Assembly (NCBI RefSeq): GCF_015223195.1
Contig: NZ_JADFUA010000013.1
Location: 17,026-81,025, forward strand
Direction of reading: 5' to 3'
DNA: 64,000 nucleotides
From: Chitinilyticum piscinae
Lineage (GTDB): Bacteria; Pseudomonadota; Gammaproteobacteria; Burkholderiales; Chitinibacteraceae
The translations under genes and the position numbers were made by a program. The number at the start of each line of letters is the position of its first letter. Position 1 is the first letter of the stretch. Shown here piece after piece: positions 1 to 7,963 of the stretch. The notes beneath the pieces are model-generated. The model saw only the letters and a list, made by a program, of their open reading frames with translations, did not search any database and was not told where the DNA came from.

Positions 1-7
1 AACCCAT
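1..7 (-). CDS. flgK: Probable start of flgK (hook-filament junction protein), cut by window edge
   Basis: On the minus strand an ATG at 7-5 follows an AGGAG ribosome binding site about seven bases upstream, just after the flgJ stop. Only the codons for Met-Gly are inside the window, so identity rests on position: flgK normally follows flgJ in this operon type. The protein itself cannot be checked here. Confidence 0.45.
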
Positions 8-38
8 GATTTGCTCCTGCTATTCCCTGATATCGGCA

Positions 39-944
39 TCAAGCGCTCAAGCTTGACCCTGCCAACCTACTCTGGACACTCTGCACCACCTGCGTCACAC
101 GACGGGCATAATCCGGTGCAGTGGCATACCCACCGGAAGCCAAAGCCCTCCCGAAACGGGCGGAATCATCCCCTGCACCAACCACGCCCGCATAGCGTCG
201 CTGCAGCAGCGAGGCATAATCGGCAAAGGCCTCGTCAAGCGAGCCGTAGGCACGGAACTTTTCCACCCGCTTCTGCGGTGCCCCGTCCACATACTCGGTA
301 GTCAGCACATCAACCGTCTTGCCACCCCAGCTTTTACCGGCCTTGATCCCGAAAAGATTCCAGGTTTCATTGCCCTCGGCATCCTTGATGGATTTGCTGC
401 CCCAGCCACTCTCCAGAGCGGCATGGCCAATCAGCATGGCGGGGGAGACATTCAACTGTCGCGCAACGGCGGTCGCTGCATCACCCACCTTGTCAATAAA
501 GGCCTTGATGGGGGCTGGCGCCCCCTGTACCGCCTGAACGGCAGTTTTTGCCGCGACACCGGCAAGCCCACCAGACGACTCACTGTTTTCCGGCTTGCGC
601 AGCATATGTGGCGTGATCGAAGCCCGATTGCCGGCAACGACACCGCGTTGCTGGTTGAGTTGCCGAAGGATCATGTCCGCAAGCCCCACCCCGCCCTTCG
701 CCGACCAGGTCTGCGCCAGCTGCTTGTCGTACATCGAGCGAAACAGATCCTGGGAGCTGCCCTGGTCTTCGTCGGCATAGCGCGGGCTGGCTTCACGCAT
801 GCTGGCGAGCATCTGCTGCAGCAACAAGGACTCGAATTGCTGGGCAACCCCGCGCGTAGCCACGTCCGCCTTCTGCCGGCGCAATGACTCGACACCACGG
901 GGGTCTATCGCAACAGAAGCGGTGACTGCAGGGGTATAGGCCAT
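39..944 (-). CDS. flgJ: Flagellar rod-cap / peptidoglycan hydrolase FlgJ
   Basis: A 301-aa FlgJ with the usual two halves. The N-terminal rod-binding domain (about residues 20-100, with a QQFESLLLQQMLASMRE helix) caps the growing rod. The C-terminal glucosaminidase-type domain (about 150-300) opens the peptidoglycan and carries the ALESGWG motif with the likely catalytic Glu near residue 178. FlgJ acts in the periplasm after export by the flagellar secretion system, so no Sec signal is expected and none is seen. I chose ATG 944 because a GGAGA lies six bases upstream; an in-frame ATG at 950 sits directly on that site and is less likely. It is the last complete gene of the flgB-J run and precedes a probable flgK. 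Confidence 0.96.
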   Translation of the reverse strand: MAYTPAVTASVAIDPRGVESLRRQKADVATRGVAQQFESLLLQQMLASMREASPRYADEDQGSSQDLFRSMYDKQLAQTWSAKGGVGLADMILRQLNQQRGVVAGNRASITPHMLRKPENSESSGGLAGVAAKTAVQAVQGAPAPIKAFIDKVGDAATAVARQLNVSPAMLIGHAALESGWGSKSIKDAEGNETWNLFGIKAGKSWGGKTVDVLTTEYVDGAPQKRVEKFRAYGSLDEAFADYASLLQRRYAGVVGAGDDSARFGRALASGGYATAPDYARRVTQVVQSVQSRLAGSSLSA

Positions 945-1034
945 GGCCATTCTCCGAAGATTCCGGGGAATACAAAGCAAAGCTCATGCCAATACATTCC
1001 AGCCACCTGCAGCGCCAGCGGAATGCACGCCGGA

Positions 1035-2138
1035 TCAGATCACCTCGAGCTCGGCCTTCAGCGCACCCGCCGCCTTCATGGCCTGCAGAATCGCCAGCAG
1101 ATCCTGCGGGGTCGCCCCGACTGCATTCAAGGCCTTCACGACCTGATTGAGGTTTGTCGCCTTGGGCATACGTACGGTCGGCCCGGTGCCGGTATCGATC
1201 TCCACGGTGGCATTTTTGACTTTTGCCGTTTCGCCGCCTGCGAGAGCATTGGGCTGCACCACCTGATTATTGGCGGTGACGGTAACGGTAAGATTGCCAT
1301 GCGAAATCGCGCACGGATCGATCTGCACGGCCTGATTCATGACAACCGATCCGGTGCGGGCATTGATAATCACCTTGGGCGACACCTCCGAGGGGGTTAC
1401 CGTGATGTTTTCCAGGCGCGCCAGAAATGCCACCCGCTGATTGGCATCCAGCGGCGCCCGCACCTGCACGACCCGCCCATCCAGTGCCGCTGCAACGGTG
1501 CCGAACTGGCTGTTGATCGCCCCGACCACCCGATTGGCCATGCCGAAGTCCGATTGCAGCAACTCCAGCGTGACAAATTCACCGCTACCCAGCATGGTCG
1601 GGACGGTTTTTTCCACCGTCGCTCCCGCAGGAATTCGTCCGGTTGCAAGCTGATTGACCTGGACACTGCTACCGCCAGCCGCCGCGCCAGCGCCGGCAAC
1701 GATCAGATTGCCCTGTGCCATCGCGTAAATCTGGCCATCCGCCCCTTTCAATGGCGTCATGATCAGCGTGCCACCGCGCAGACTCTTGGCATTACCGAGC
1801 GAGGACACGGTCACATCCAGCGGTTGACCTTGCCGCGCAAAAGGCGGCAGAACAGCGGTGACCGTGACAGCGGCGACGTTCTTCAGCTGCATCGAACCTG
1901 CCGGTGGCACCTGCACACCCAGATTGGTCAGCATGTTGATGACCGATTGCACGGTAAACGGCGTTTGCGTGGTCTGGTCACCGCTACCATCCAGACCGAC
2001 GACCAGCCCGTAGCCCATCAACTGGTTATTGCGTACGCCGGAAAAGGTTGCGATATCTTTCAGCCGTTCGGCGCTGGCTGTCGTGCCACATACCAAGGCA
2101 AGTATTACCATGCAAAACTTGATGAAAAAGGATCTCAT
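1035..2138 (-). CDS. flgI: Flagellar P-ring protein FlgI
   Basis: A 367-aa FlgI, the subunit of the periplasmic P ring that acts with FlgH as bushing for the rod. An N-terminal Sec signal peptide (about residues 1-23, ending TTASA before ERLKDIATF) is followed by the family hallmark GVRNNQLMGYGLVVGLDGSGD. Family-typical segments run to the end of the protein. The ATG at 2138 has AAGGG eight bases upstream; a TTG codon directly in front is not needed. The gene sits 16 bp downstream of flgH, so the two ring proteins are probably cotranslated from one message. Length matches the family. Confidence 0.97.
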   Translation of the reverse strand: MRSFFIKFCMVILALVCGTTASAERLKDIATFSGVRNNQLMGYGLVVGLDGSGDQTTQTPFTVQSVINMLTNLGVQVPPAGSMQLKNVAAVTVTAVLPPFARQGQPLDVTVSSLGNAKSLRGGTLIMTPLKGADGQIYAMAQGNLIVAGAGAAAGGSSVQVNQLATGRIPAGATVEKTVPTMLGSGEFVTLELLQSDFGMANRVVGAINSQFGTVAAALDGRVVQVRAPLDANQRVAFLARLENITVTPSEVSPKVIINARTGSVVMNQAVQIDPCAISHGNLTVTVTANNQVVQPNALAGGETAKVKNATVEIDTGTGPTVRMPKATNLNQVVKALNAVGATPQDLLAILQAMKAAGALKAELEVI

Positions 2139-2154
2139 CAATATACCCTTAGAA

Positions 2155-2838
2155 TCAGAAAGGCCAGGCAGTCAGGAAGAAACGCTGGAGCCAGCCCATG
2201 GTATTGGCATCGCCGATCGCGCCGACCCCGACCTGTTCGATACGGGCATCCGCCACGCGCGTGGAAGAAACCGTATTGCCCGCCTTGACATCACGCGGAT
2301 TGATTACCCCGGTGAAGCGCAGCGTATTGATTTCACCGTTGACCGAAATCTGCTTCTCGCCGCCCACCTGAAGATTGCCGTTGGGATAAACGTCGATCAC
2401 CGTCACAGCAATCGAGCCACGGATAGTGTTGGTGCTATTGGTCTCGCCACTGCCGTCATAAACATTGCTGCCCGATGCCGTAATACTGGCATTGAACAGC
2501 TTTTCCAGCGCATTCGGAAAGTAAGGGGCACTGCCAGAACCACTCACCGAGAGCTTGCCGGAACGGTCGGTTTTACTGTTGGCCTTGTTGGCCGCAGTGA
2601 GGTTTTCTTCCAGGGTAATCATCAACACATCACCGACGAAGCGCGCATTGGGCTCCTCGAACAGCAGGCGAGCAGTCGAAGCCTGATAGATGCTGCCGTT
2701 CTGGCTTTCCACCGAGGCCTGCGGCTGCGGCTTGGCAGTTACCGGCTTGGTCACGATGGTCGCTGGCGCCACACACCCTTGCAGCAGCAGCGCCAGCACC
2801 CCGATACAGATCAGCCAGCCAAGTTGGAATACTCGCAT
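2155..2838 (-). CDS. flgH: Flagellar L-ring lipoprotein FlgH
   Basis: A 227-aa outer-membrane L-ring protein. A short signal peptide ends in the lipobox LLLQGC (Cys22), which marks lipoprotein processing and outer-membrane anchoring. The body has FlgH features such as GSIYQ, FVGDVLMITLEENL and the GNLQVGGEKQI and NTLRFTGVINPRDV blocks. The ATG at 2838 is chosen because it gives a normal lipoprotein signal; the frame is open upstream, but those residues are the flgG 3' end read in another frame. The start overlaps the flgG stop region, so translational coupling is likely. No strong ribosome binding site is visible. Confidence 0.96.
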   Translation of the reverse strand: MRVFQLGWLICIGVLALLLQGCVAPATIVTKPVTAKPQPQASVESQNGSIYQASTARLLFEEPNARFVGDVLMITLEENLTAANKANSKTDRSGKLSVSGSGSAPYFPNALEKLFNASITASGSNVYDGSGETNSTNTIRGSIAVTVIDVYPNGNLQVGGEKQISVNGEINTLRFTGVINPRDVKAGNTVSSTRVADARIEQVGVGAIGDANTMGWLQRFFLTAWPF

Positions 2839-2851
2839 TACGGAAAACCCA

Positions 2852-3637
2852 TTACAGATTGGAAAGTCGCTGCAGCATCTCATCCGAGGTTTTGACTGAG
2901 CGGGAATTGATTTCATATGCCCGCTGGGCCTGAATCATATTGATCAGTTCTTCGGTCACGTTGACATTCGAGGTTTCGACAAAACCCTGATTGATCACGC
3001 CAGCGCCGTTGGTACCAGGCTGTCCGACCGTGGGAGCCCCACTGGCAGCCGTCTCCAGAAAGAGATTCGAGCCGATCGCCTGCAAACCCGGATTGTTGAT
3101 GAAGGTCGCAAGCTGGATATTGCCCAACGTCACAGGCGCAGCCGAATTGCCGGCAATAATGGCGCTGACCGTACCATCCTTGCCAATGGTGAGGCTGGTC
3201 GTACCCTGCGGCACCTGCAAGGCGGGCTGCAACTGGTAACCGCTCGAGGTCACCACATTACCCTGATTATCCACCTCGAAGGAGCCATCACGGGTGTAGG
3301 CCGTCGTACCGTCCGGCATGGCGATCTGGAAAAAACCGGGGCCATCAATAGCAATATCCAGCTGCCCCTCGGTCTGCTGCATGCTACCCTGCATGAAAAT
3401 GCGCGACGTTGCCACAACATTGACACCTACGCCGATCTGCAAACCGGTCGGCAACTGGGTCTGCTGACTGGTCGAACCACCGGGCTGCCGAATGGTCTGG
3501 TAGAGCAGATCCTCGAAGACCGCACGCTCGCGCTTGTAGCCAGTAGTATTGACGTTCGCCAGGTTGTGCGAGATGACATCCACATTCATCTGCATGGCAT
3601 CCATGCCGGTCTTGGCAGTCCACAGCGAGCGCATCAT
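2852..3637 (-). CDS. flgG: Flagellar distal rod protein FlgG
   Basis: A 261-aa distal rod protein. The N-terminal D0 helix ([17 protein letters not shown]) contains the rod/hook signature [22 protein letters not shown]. The C-terminal D0 helix holds the matching [32 protein letters not shown] pattern, split here only for reading. Such terminal heptad helices are what assemble rod, hook and junction. The ATG at 3637 has AGGA eight bases upstream and gives the typical SLW beginning of FlgG. The gene lies between flgF and flgH, the canonical order. It is exported by the flagellar type III apparatus. Confidence 0.98.
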   Translation of the reverse strand: MMRSLWTAKTGMDAMQMNVDVISHNLANVNTTGYKRERAVFEDLLYQTIRQPGGSTSQQTQLPTGLQIGVGVNVVATSRIFMQGSMQQTEGQLDIAIDGPGFFQIAMPDGTTAYTRDGSFEVDNQGNVVTSSGYQLQPALQVPQGTTSLTIGKDGTVSAIIAGNSAAPVTLGNIQLATFINNPGLQAIGSNLFLETAASGAPTVGQPGTNGAGVINQGFVETSNVNVTEELINMIQAQRAYEINSRSVKTSDEMLQRLSNL

Positions 3638-3670
3638 GGCAGTAATCCTCGTTCTTTCGTTCTAATTTGC

Positions 3671-4408
3671 TTAACTATTCATCTGCAGCAACTGGGACGC
3701 AGCGCGCGCATTCTGATCAGCGGCCTGCATCATCCGCACCTGCAGATCATATTGCCGCTGGGTGGCAATCATTGCCGTCAGCTGGTCGATGGTATTCACA
3801 TTGCTACCCTCAAGACCGCCATTGATCAGCTTGACGGCTGCGTCCGCCTGGGCTGCATCACCGCCGCGCAGACGAAACAGGCCATCATTGCCTTTCTGCA
3901 AGTCGGTATCAGCCGGATTCACCAGCTTGATCCGGCCAATTTCATTCGACTCGGCAGGGTTATCCAGGGAAACGGCACTGACTGTGCCATCCGGAGCAAT
4001 ACTTGGCCGGGTATTTTCGGGGATGAGCAGCGGCCCCGTTTCGCCCTGAACCACCAACCCAGAGACCGTCTTCAGCAAGCCGGTGGAATCAACCGCAAAC
4101 TGTCCATTGCGAGTATAAGCCTCGCCGGTAGCAGACTGCACAGCAATCCAGCCACGACCATCGATGCTCACATCCAGATCATTGCCGGTCTGCTGGAACG
4201 GGCCACTGGAAAGATCAGCCCCCGTCGTTTGCTCAACAGCAAAGGCACGCGTCGCATACCCCTGCCCCAAGGCAGGGACCGCACGAAACGCTGCCAGCTC
4301 GGCCCGAAAGCCGGTGGTCGACGCATTGGCCAGGTTATGCGCAACCGTTGCCTGGCGCAGCTGGGTATGCTTGGCGCCAGTCATTGCAACGTAGAGCAGT
4401 CGGTCCAT
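3671..4408 (-). CDS. flgF: Flagellar proximal rod protein FlgF
   Basis: A 245-aa proximal rod protein of the rod/hook family. It starts MDRLLYVAMTGAKH, followed by the conserved HNLANASTTGFRAELAAF motif. It ends with the family C-terminal helix (LEGSNVNTIDQLTAMIATQRQYD...). The ATG at 4408 was chosen over an in-frame codon 15 bp upstream because the MDRLLYVAM beginning is the family standard. It lies between flgE and flgG and has no signal peptide, as expected for a substrate of flagellar type III export. Confidence 0.96.
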   Translation of the reverse strand: MDRLLYVAMTGAKHTQLRQATVAHNLANASTTGFRAELAAFRAVPALGQGYATRAFAVEQTTGADLSSGPFQQTGNDLDVSIDGRGWIAVQSATGEAYTRNGQFAVDSTGLLKTVSGLVVQGETGPLLIPENTRPSIAPDGTVSAVSLDNPAESNEIGRIKLVNPADTDLQKGNDGLFRLRGGDAAQADAAVKLINGGLEGSNVNTIDQLTAMIATQRQYDLQVRMMQAADQNARAASQLLQMNS

Positions 4409-4429
4409 TATCCAGCCCCGCAACTAAGA

Positions 4430-5794
4430 TCAGATATTCACCAGAGTCTGCAGGATGGCATCCTGTGCAGAAATGGTCTTGGCATTGGCCTGATAGGTAC
4501 GCTGAGCCACAATCATGTTTACCAATTCCGCGGTCAGGTCGACATTCGAATCCTCGACGGTCGCCGCCTGCAACTGACCGGTACTGCCGGCGCCAGGCGC
4601 ATTCAGCAAGGGCTGACCCGATGCGTAGGACTCAACCCAGAGATTATCGCCAACCGGCTGCAGACCCTGGTTATTGATAAAGGTTGCCAGCACCACCTTG
4701 GCAACGTTACGGGTTTCACCATTCGAATAACGCCCTTGCACCACACCGTCATCACTCACGGAGATACCGGTCAGCACCCCGTCGGTATAACCATCCTGCG
4801 TCAGCGAATTCAGCGTATAGGGACTACCGAACTGAGTGCTTTTGTCAAAGAAAAGCTCAAAATTCAATCCATCCGATCCATTATTTAATCCTGTCGCCCC
4901 TGCCTCCACAGAAAACCAAGAGCTATTTGTCGCAGGCACAGGGGGGCGCGTACCAGCCGTTAAATTTGAGGTATAACCGGTATATTGCCCATTTTGATCA
5001 AAGGTCAAAGACCCTCGCAGCATAGTACCACCAGGCCCAAGCGAGCCATTTTGGTTTACCGTCTTACCATCCAGCGTGTAATACACATCCCAAGCATTCA
5101 CGGCCCCACCACCAGCAGGATCCTGCTTGCGAAAGTAAAACGTCTGGGTATGAGATACGCCAAGTGAATCATATACCGTTGCCGACGTTGAGTAATTGTA
5201 AGTCGTCGGATCACTTGACGAAAAAGCAGGACCTGGAATTGGATTCGTCGGCGAATTAATCACCTTATCTTTAGCATTAAGATTGATACCCAAGCTCAAA
5301 CCAGCCCCGGTAACTCCTGACCCACCGGTCTCTTGAGCACCAATATTCGAATATTGCAACTGGATTGGCTGAGGCATACTTCCTTCAAGAAACAAACCGG
5401 ACGCCTTATCTACCGGCCAACCGGTTAGGAACTGCTTGTTGCCGCCATTAACAATATAGCCATCTTTAGTAACTTGAAACTGCCCATTTCGTGAATAACT
5501 TACATCCCCTGCCGAGCCCTGCATCCTAAAAAAACCATTCCCGGTAATTGCTATATCCAGCGGATTATTCGTAGTTGTCAAGTTTCCTTGACCAAACTGC
5601 TGAGCAATCGTCGAAACTCGAGTACCAATCCCGGCCACATTGGATGCGGTACCAAATGTACTGGCATAAATATCAGCAAATTCGGCACGGGATCCTTTAA
5701 ATCCAACGGTTTGAGAGTTGGCTACATTGTTGCCAATAACATCTAAATTCTTCGAAGAAGCATTTAGACCTGATAGACCTTGCTGAAAACCCAT
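4430..5794 (-). CDS. flgE: Flagellar hook protein FlgE
   Basis: A 454-aa hook subunit. The N-terminal D0/D1 region begins MGFQQGLSGLNASSKNLDVIGNNVAN and the C-terminal D0 helix ends TAELVNMIVAQRTYQANAKTISAQDAIL (each quoted in parts). Between them is a variable, surface-exposed middle (about residues 140-330) rich in Gly/Ser/Thr/Asn. Base composition is odd: from about 4830 to the start codon the gene is visibly more AT-rich than the last 130 codons and than flgD or flgF. That suggests exchange of the 5' two thirds by recombination. The reading frame is intact and both assembly ends are conserved, so the product should be functional. Confidence 0.97.
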   Translation of the reverse strand: MGFQQGLSGLNASSKNLDVIGNNVANSQTVGFKGSRAEFADIYASTFGTASNVAGIGTRVSTIAQQFGQGNLTTTNNPLDIAITGNGFFRMQGSAGDVSYSRNGQFQVTKDGYIVNGGNKQFLTGWPVDKASGLFLEGSMPQPIQLQYSNIGAQETGGSGVTGAGLSLGINLNAKDKVINSPTNPIPGPAFSSSDPTTYNYSTSATVYDSLGVSHTQTFYFRKQDPAGGGAVNAWDVYYTLDGKTVNQNGSLGPGGTMLRGSLTFDQNGQYTGYTSNLTAGTRPPVPATNSSWFSVEAGATGLNNGSDGLNFELFFDKSTQFGSPYTLNSLTQDGYTDGVLTGISVSDDGVVQGRYSNGETRNVAKVVLATFINNQGLQPVGDNLWVESYASGQPLLNAPGAGSTGQLQAATVEDSNVDLTAELVNMIVAQRTYQANAKTISAQDAILQTLVNI

Positions 5795-5809
5795 CTCACA
5801 CCTCCAGAA

Positions 5810-6493
5810 TCAAACTTTGCTGCCAGCCTGGATTTCCAGGATGCTGCCGAAACTTACCCGGTTACCATTGCTCATCAGCGCGACCACACCTTCGCTTCCG
5901 AACTGCACCGACTTGACCGATTGCCATGTATAGCTGTTCAAAGCAATTTCCTTGCCATTCTGATCCTGCGCCTTCACGCTCACCTTGTAGTCACCAGCTG
6001 GCGCGGTCGTCCCATTCTCCAGCTTGCCATCCCAGACCACGGGCTTCACGCCTGATTGCGGCGCGCTATACGGCAGAACCGCCACAACGTTTCCCTTGGC
6101 ATCGGTGATTTTTACTTCTGCGCTCTTGACTCCTTCCGGCACATCAAAGGAAAAATCCGCCTGCTTGCCATCAAAGTGGAAATCCTTGCCGGGAGCGAGG
6201 ACATCCTTGCCGATCAGTTGTGCCGACTGCATGACCTGCGTACCCGCATAGAGACTCATCATGGTCTCCATGGTCTTGTTCAGCTTTTCAATCCCGGTAA
6301 CAGTATTGATCTGCGCCATCTGCGAGGTGGTCTGGGCATTGTCCATCGGATTCATCGGATCCTGATTCTGCAACTGGGTCACCAGCATCTTCAGAAAACG
6401 ATCCTGCTGCTCTTCGACTTCGCTACGTGACTTGCCCGAATCGGTATTCAGCGTTGTGTAATCGAATTTGTTGCTTACTGATGAAACAGCCAT
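5810..6493 (-). CDS. flgD: Flagellar hook-capping protein FlgD
   Basis: A 227-aa hook cap scaffold needed for FlgE polymerisation; the cap is removed when the hook is finished. The N-terminal part carries the FlgD signature DRFLKMLVTQLQNQDPMNPMDN, followed by a TSQMAQINTVTGIEKLN helix. The C-terminal half (about 110-227) has the FlgD Ig-like/tudor fold pattern, with the GDYKVSVKAQDQNGKEI strand region. Placement between flgC and flgE is canonical. The start follows flgC by 17 bp with AGGAG upstream of the ATG. Composition is normal, in contrast to flgE just downstream. Confidence 0.96.
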   Translation of the reverse strand: MAVSSVSNKFDYTTLNTDSGKSRSEVEEQQDRFLKMLVTQLQNQDPMNPMDNAQTTSQMAQINTVTGIEKLNKTMETMMSLYAGTQVMQSAQLIGKDVLAPGKDFHFDGKQADFSFDVPEGVKSAEVKITDAKGNVVAVLPYSAPQSGVKPVVWDGKLENGTTAPAGDYKVSVKAQDQNGKEIALNSYTWQSVKSVQFGSEGVVALMSNGNRVSFGSILEIQAGSKV

Positions 6494-6510
6494 GATCTAG
6501 CTCCTTCTAC

Positions 6511-6918
6511 TCAAGCCTGACCCAGCGCAATGGTGCGCATCATCAGGGTTTTGGCGGTATTCATGACGTCGATATTGATCTGGTAAGCGCGCGACGCTGA
6601 CAGCATGTTCGTCATCTCTTCGACCACATCGACATTGGGCATGGCCACATACCCATTGGCATCAGCCAGCGGGTTATGCGGATCAAACATCAGCTTGGGC
6701 GGGGCCTGATCCTCGATCACGCCAGCCACTTTCACCCCCACTCCGGCTGCATTTCCGCCGGCAACCGGCACCGCCTGAAATACCACCTGCTTGGCGCGGT
6801 AAGGCTGCCCGTTAGAGCTGGTCACCGACTCGGCGTTTGCGAGATTGCTGGCGACGGCATTCAAGCGCGCCGACTGGGCGGTTACTGCGGAGGAGGCAAT
6901 ATCAAACAATCTGAACAT
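6511..6918 (-). CDS. flgC: Flagellar proximal rod protein FlgC
   Basis: A 135-aa proximal rod subunit. The N-terminal helix ([20 protein letters not shown]) leads into the conserved [11 protein letters not shown] motif. The C-terminal helix ([31 protein letters not shown], quoted for its heptad pattern only in part) pairs with it in the rod. Length is typical (about 134-140). The gene starts 10 bp after flgB with GAGGTGA upstream of the ATG and belongs to the same operon. Confidence 0.96.
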   Translation of the reverse strand: MFRLFDIASSAVTAQSARLNAVASNLANAESVTSSNGQPYRAKQVVFQAVPVAGGNAAGVGVKVAGVIEDQAPPKLMFDPHNPLADANGYVAMPNVDVVEEMTNMLSASRAYQINIDVMNTAKTLMMRTIALGQA

Positions 6919-6928
6919 CGTTCACCTC

Positions 6929-7339
6929 TTACTGACCTGTGAGCGCGGTGCGCATGCCTTCGACCCGGCGCTGGAAGAACATGATCGCCGCCTGGTAGCG
7001 CAGCGCATTCTGGGAAAATTCGCTCATTTCACTTGCCATATCAACCGTATTGCCATCAATCGATGGTTGCAGCGGATTGCGGTACTGCAACTCGGGATGC
7101 AGCGGATCCGTTCCGCCTGCCGGCTGCAGATGCCGGGAATCCGTCGTTTTCAGATCACCCCCCTGGCCACGCTGAATTGCGCGTGCCTGGACATACGCCC
7201 TGCCGAAGTCAAAATCACGGGCCTTGTAGTTCGGCGTATCTGCATTGGCAATATTGGACGCGAGCACCTCCTGGCGATAGGCGCTAAGCTTGAGAGCTGT
7301 TTCCTGCGGCTGAAAATAGCGATCAATACGGTCGAGCAT
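6929..7339 (-). CDS. flgB: Flagellar proximal rod protein FlgB, first gene of rod/hook operon
   Basis: A 136-aa proximal rod subunit and the first gene of the flgB-J operon. It starts MLDRIDRYFQPQETALKLSAYRQEVLASNIANADTP (only the SNIANADTP signature is diagnostic) and ends with the family helix NTVDMASEMSEFSQNALRYQAA. The ATG at 7339 has GGAGAC upstream. A GG-N10-GC sigma54-type promoter lies 31-46 bp upstream, fitting the early/middle class of flagellar operons in betaproteobacteria. The product is exported by the flagellar type III system. Confidence 0.96.
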   Translation of the reverse strand: MLDRIDRYFQPQETALKLSAYRQEVLASNIANADTPNYKARDFDFGRAYVQARAIQRGQGGDLKTTDSRHLQPAGGTDPLHPELQYRNPLQPSIDGNTVDMASEMSEFSQNALRYQAAIMFFQRRVEGMRTALTGQ

Positions 7340-7369
7340 GACGAAGTCTCCATGGCTTGGCCCAGTTCA

Positions 7370-7385
7370 AGCATGATTCATGCCA
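7370..7385 (-). promoter_or_regulatory. Sigma54-type promoter of the flgB operon
   Basis: On the minus strand the site reads TGGCATGAATCATGCT. It matches the sigma54 consensus TGGCACGNNNNTTGCW at all but two positions, with GG and GC exactly ten bases apart. The predicted transcript would start about 20 bases before flgB, leaving room for the GGAGAC ribosome binding site. RpoN control of rod/hook genes is known in many polar flagellates. Confidence 0.65.
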
Positions 7386-7410
7386 AAATAAAGGGAGGCC
7401 TCTGCCTCCC
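7384..7410 (-). terminator. Rho-independent terminator of the DUF2325 gene
   Basis: A GGGAGGC/GCCTCCC stem (7393-7410) with a four-base loop is followed on the minus strand by TTTATTTT. It ends transcripts from the DUF2325 gene and abuts the flgB promoter: its T-run overlaps the -24 element. Confidence 0.75.
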
Positions 7411-7436
7411 TATCGGTCATTTCATCCAGCCTGCTG

Positions 7437-7775
7437 CTATTTCTTGCGCCGCCGGGGGCAGCCTCCGCACCCATCAGCAACGGCCACGCCTGCACACTCA
7501 ATCTTGTCGAGCGTCTGTGACAGCGCACAGACCGAACGGCGGCAGGCCACAAACCTGACGTCCTCTTCCTGTGCCAGCTCGCGGTAGGCCCGCATGACGT
7601 TATGGCTGAGAAAATCGGTAAACAGTATCAACAGGTCGGCGCCACGCAATGAGGCCGGACGACGCTGGTGTGCGGCATTGCGCCCGGATACATGATGCTG
7701 GATGCGGATGCCGCGCTCCGCCAGCAGATCAGGAATATTCCCCAGTACATCGGCCCCGACCAGATAGGCATTCAT
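7437..7775 (-). CDS. DUF2325 domain protein, Fur-box controlled
   Basis: A 112-aa soluble protein that matches the small DUF2325 family. An N-terminal Rossmann-like strand/loop (MNAYLVGADVLGNIPDLL) is followed by a basic His-rich segment (HHVSGRNAAHQ). Then come the family core ADLLILFTDFLSHNVMRAYRE and a strand with FVACRRS. The C-terminus is Cys-rich (CALS, ECAG, CGGCP), which is suggestive of metal or redox chemistry but unproven. No biochemical role is established for the family. The ATG at 7775 has GGAG nine bases upstream. A 23-bp palindrome of Fur type lies 42 bp upstream, so expression should rise under iron limitation. Confidence 0.8.
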   Translation of the reverse strand: MNAYLVGADVLGNIPDLLAERGIRIQHHVSGRNAAHQRRPASLRGADLLILFTDFLSHNVMRAYRELAQEEDVRFVACRRSVCALSQTLDKIECAGVAVADGCGGCPRRRKK

Positions 7776-7816
7776 GGTGATGAACTCCGCATGTGTGTGA
7801 AGCTCGTACCATACAC

Positions 7817-7839
7817 ATATTGATAATCATTATCAATAT
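7817..7839 (-). promoter_or_regulatory. Fur box upstream of the DUF2325 gene
   Basis: A perfect inverted repeat of 23 bp with one central base (7828). The core is TTGATAATCATTATCAA, nearly identical to the classical Fur consensus GATAATGATAATCATTATC. It lies 42 bp upstream of the DUF2325 start and 125 bp upstream of pntAa on the other strand, so repression of the DUF2325 gene by Fe-Fur is the simplest reading. Confidence 0.85.
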
Positions 7840-7963
7840 CAAAATATGAGTAATACAGAAAAACCCTGACCAACTCGTTTCGCCGTTGTGTCTGGTCAAA
7901 GAAAGAGCTGCCCAATGGTGCGCTAATAGCCGGACTCCATCGTTCGTCTTCAGGATTTACAGC

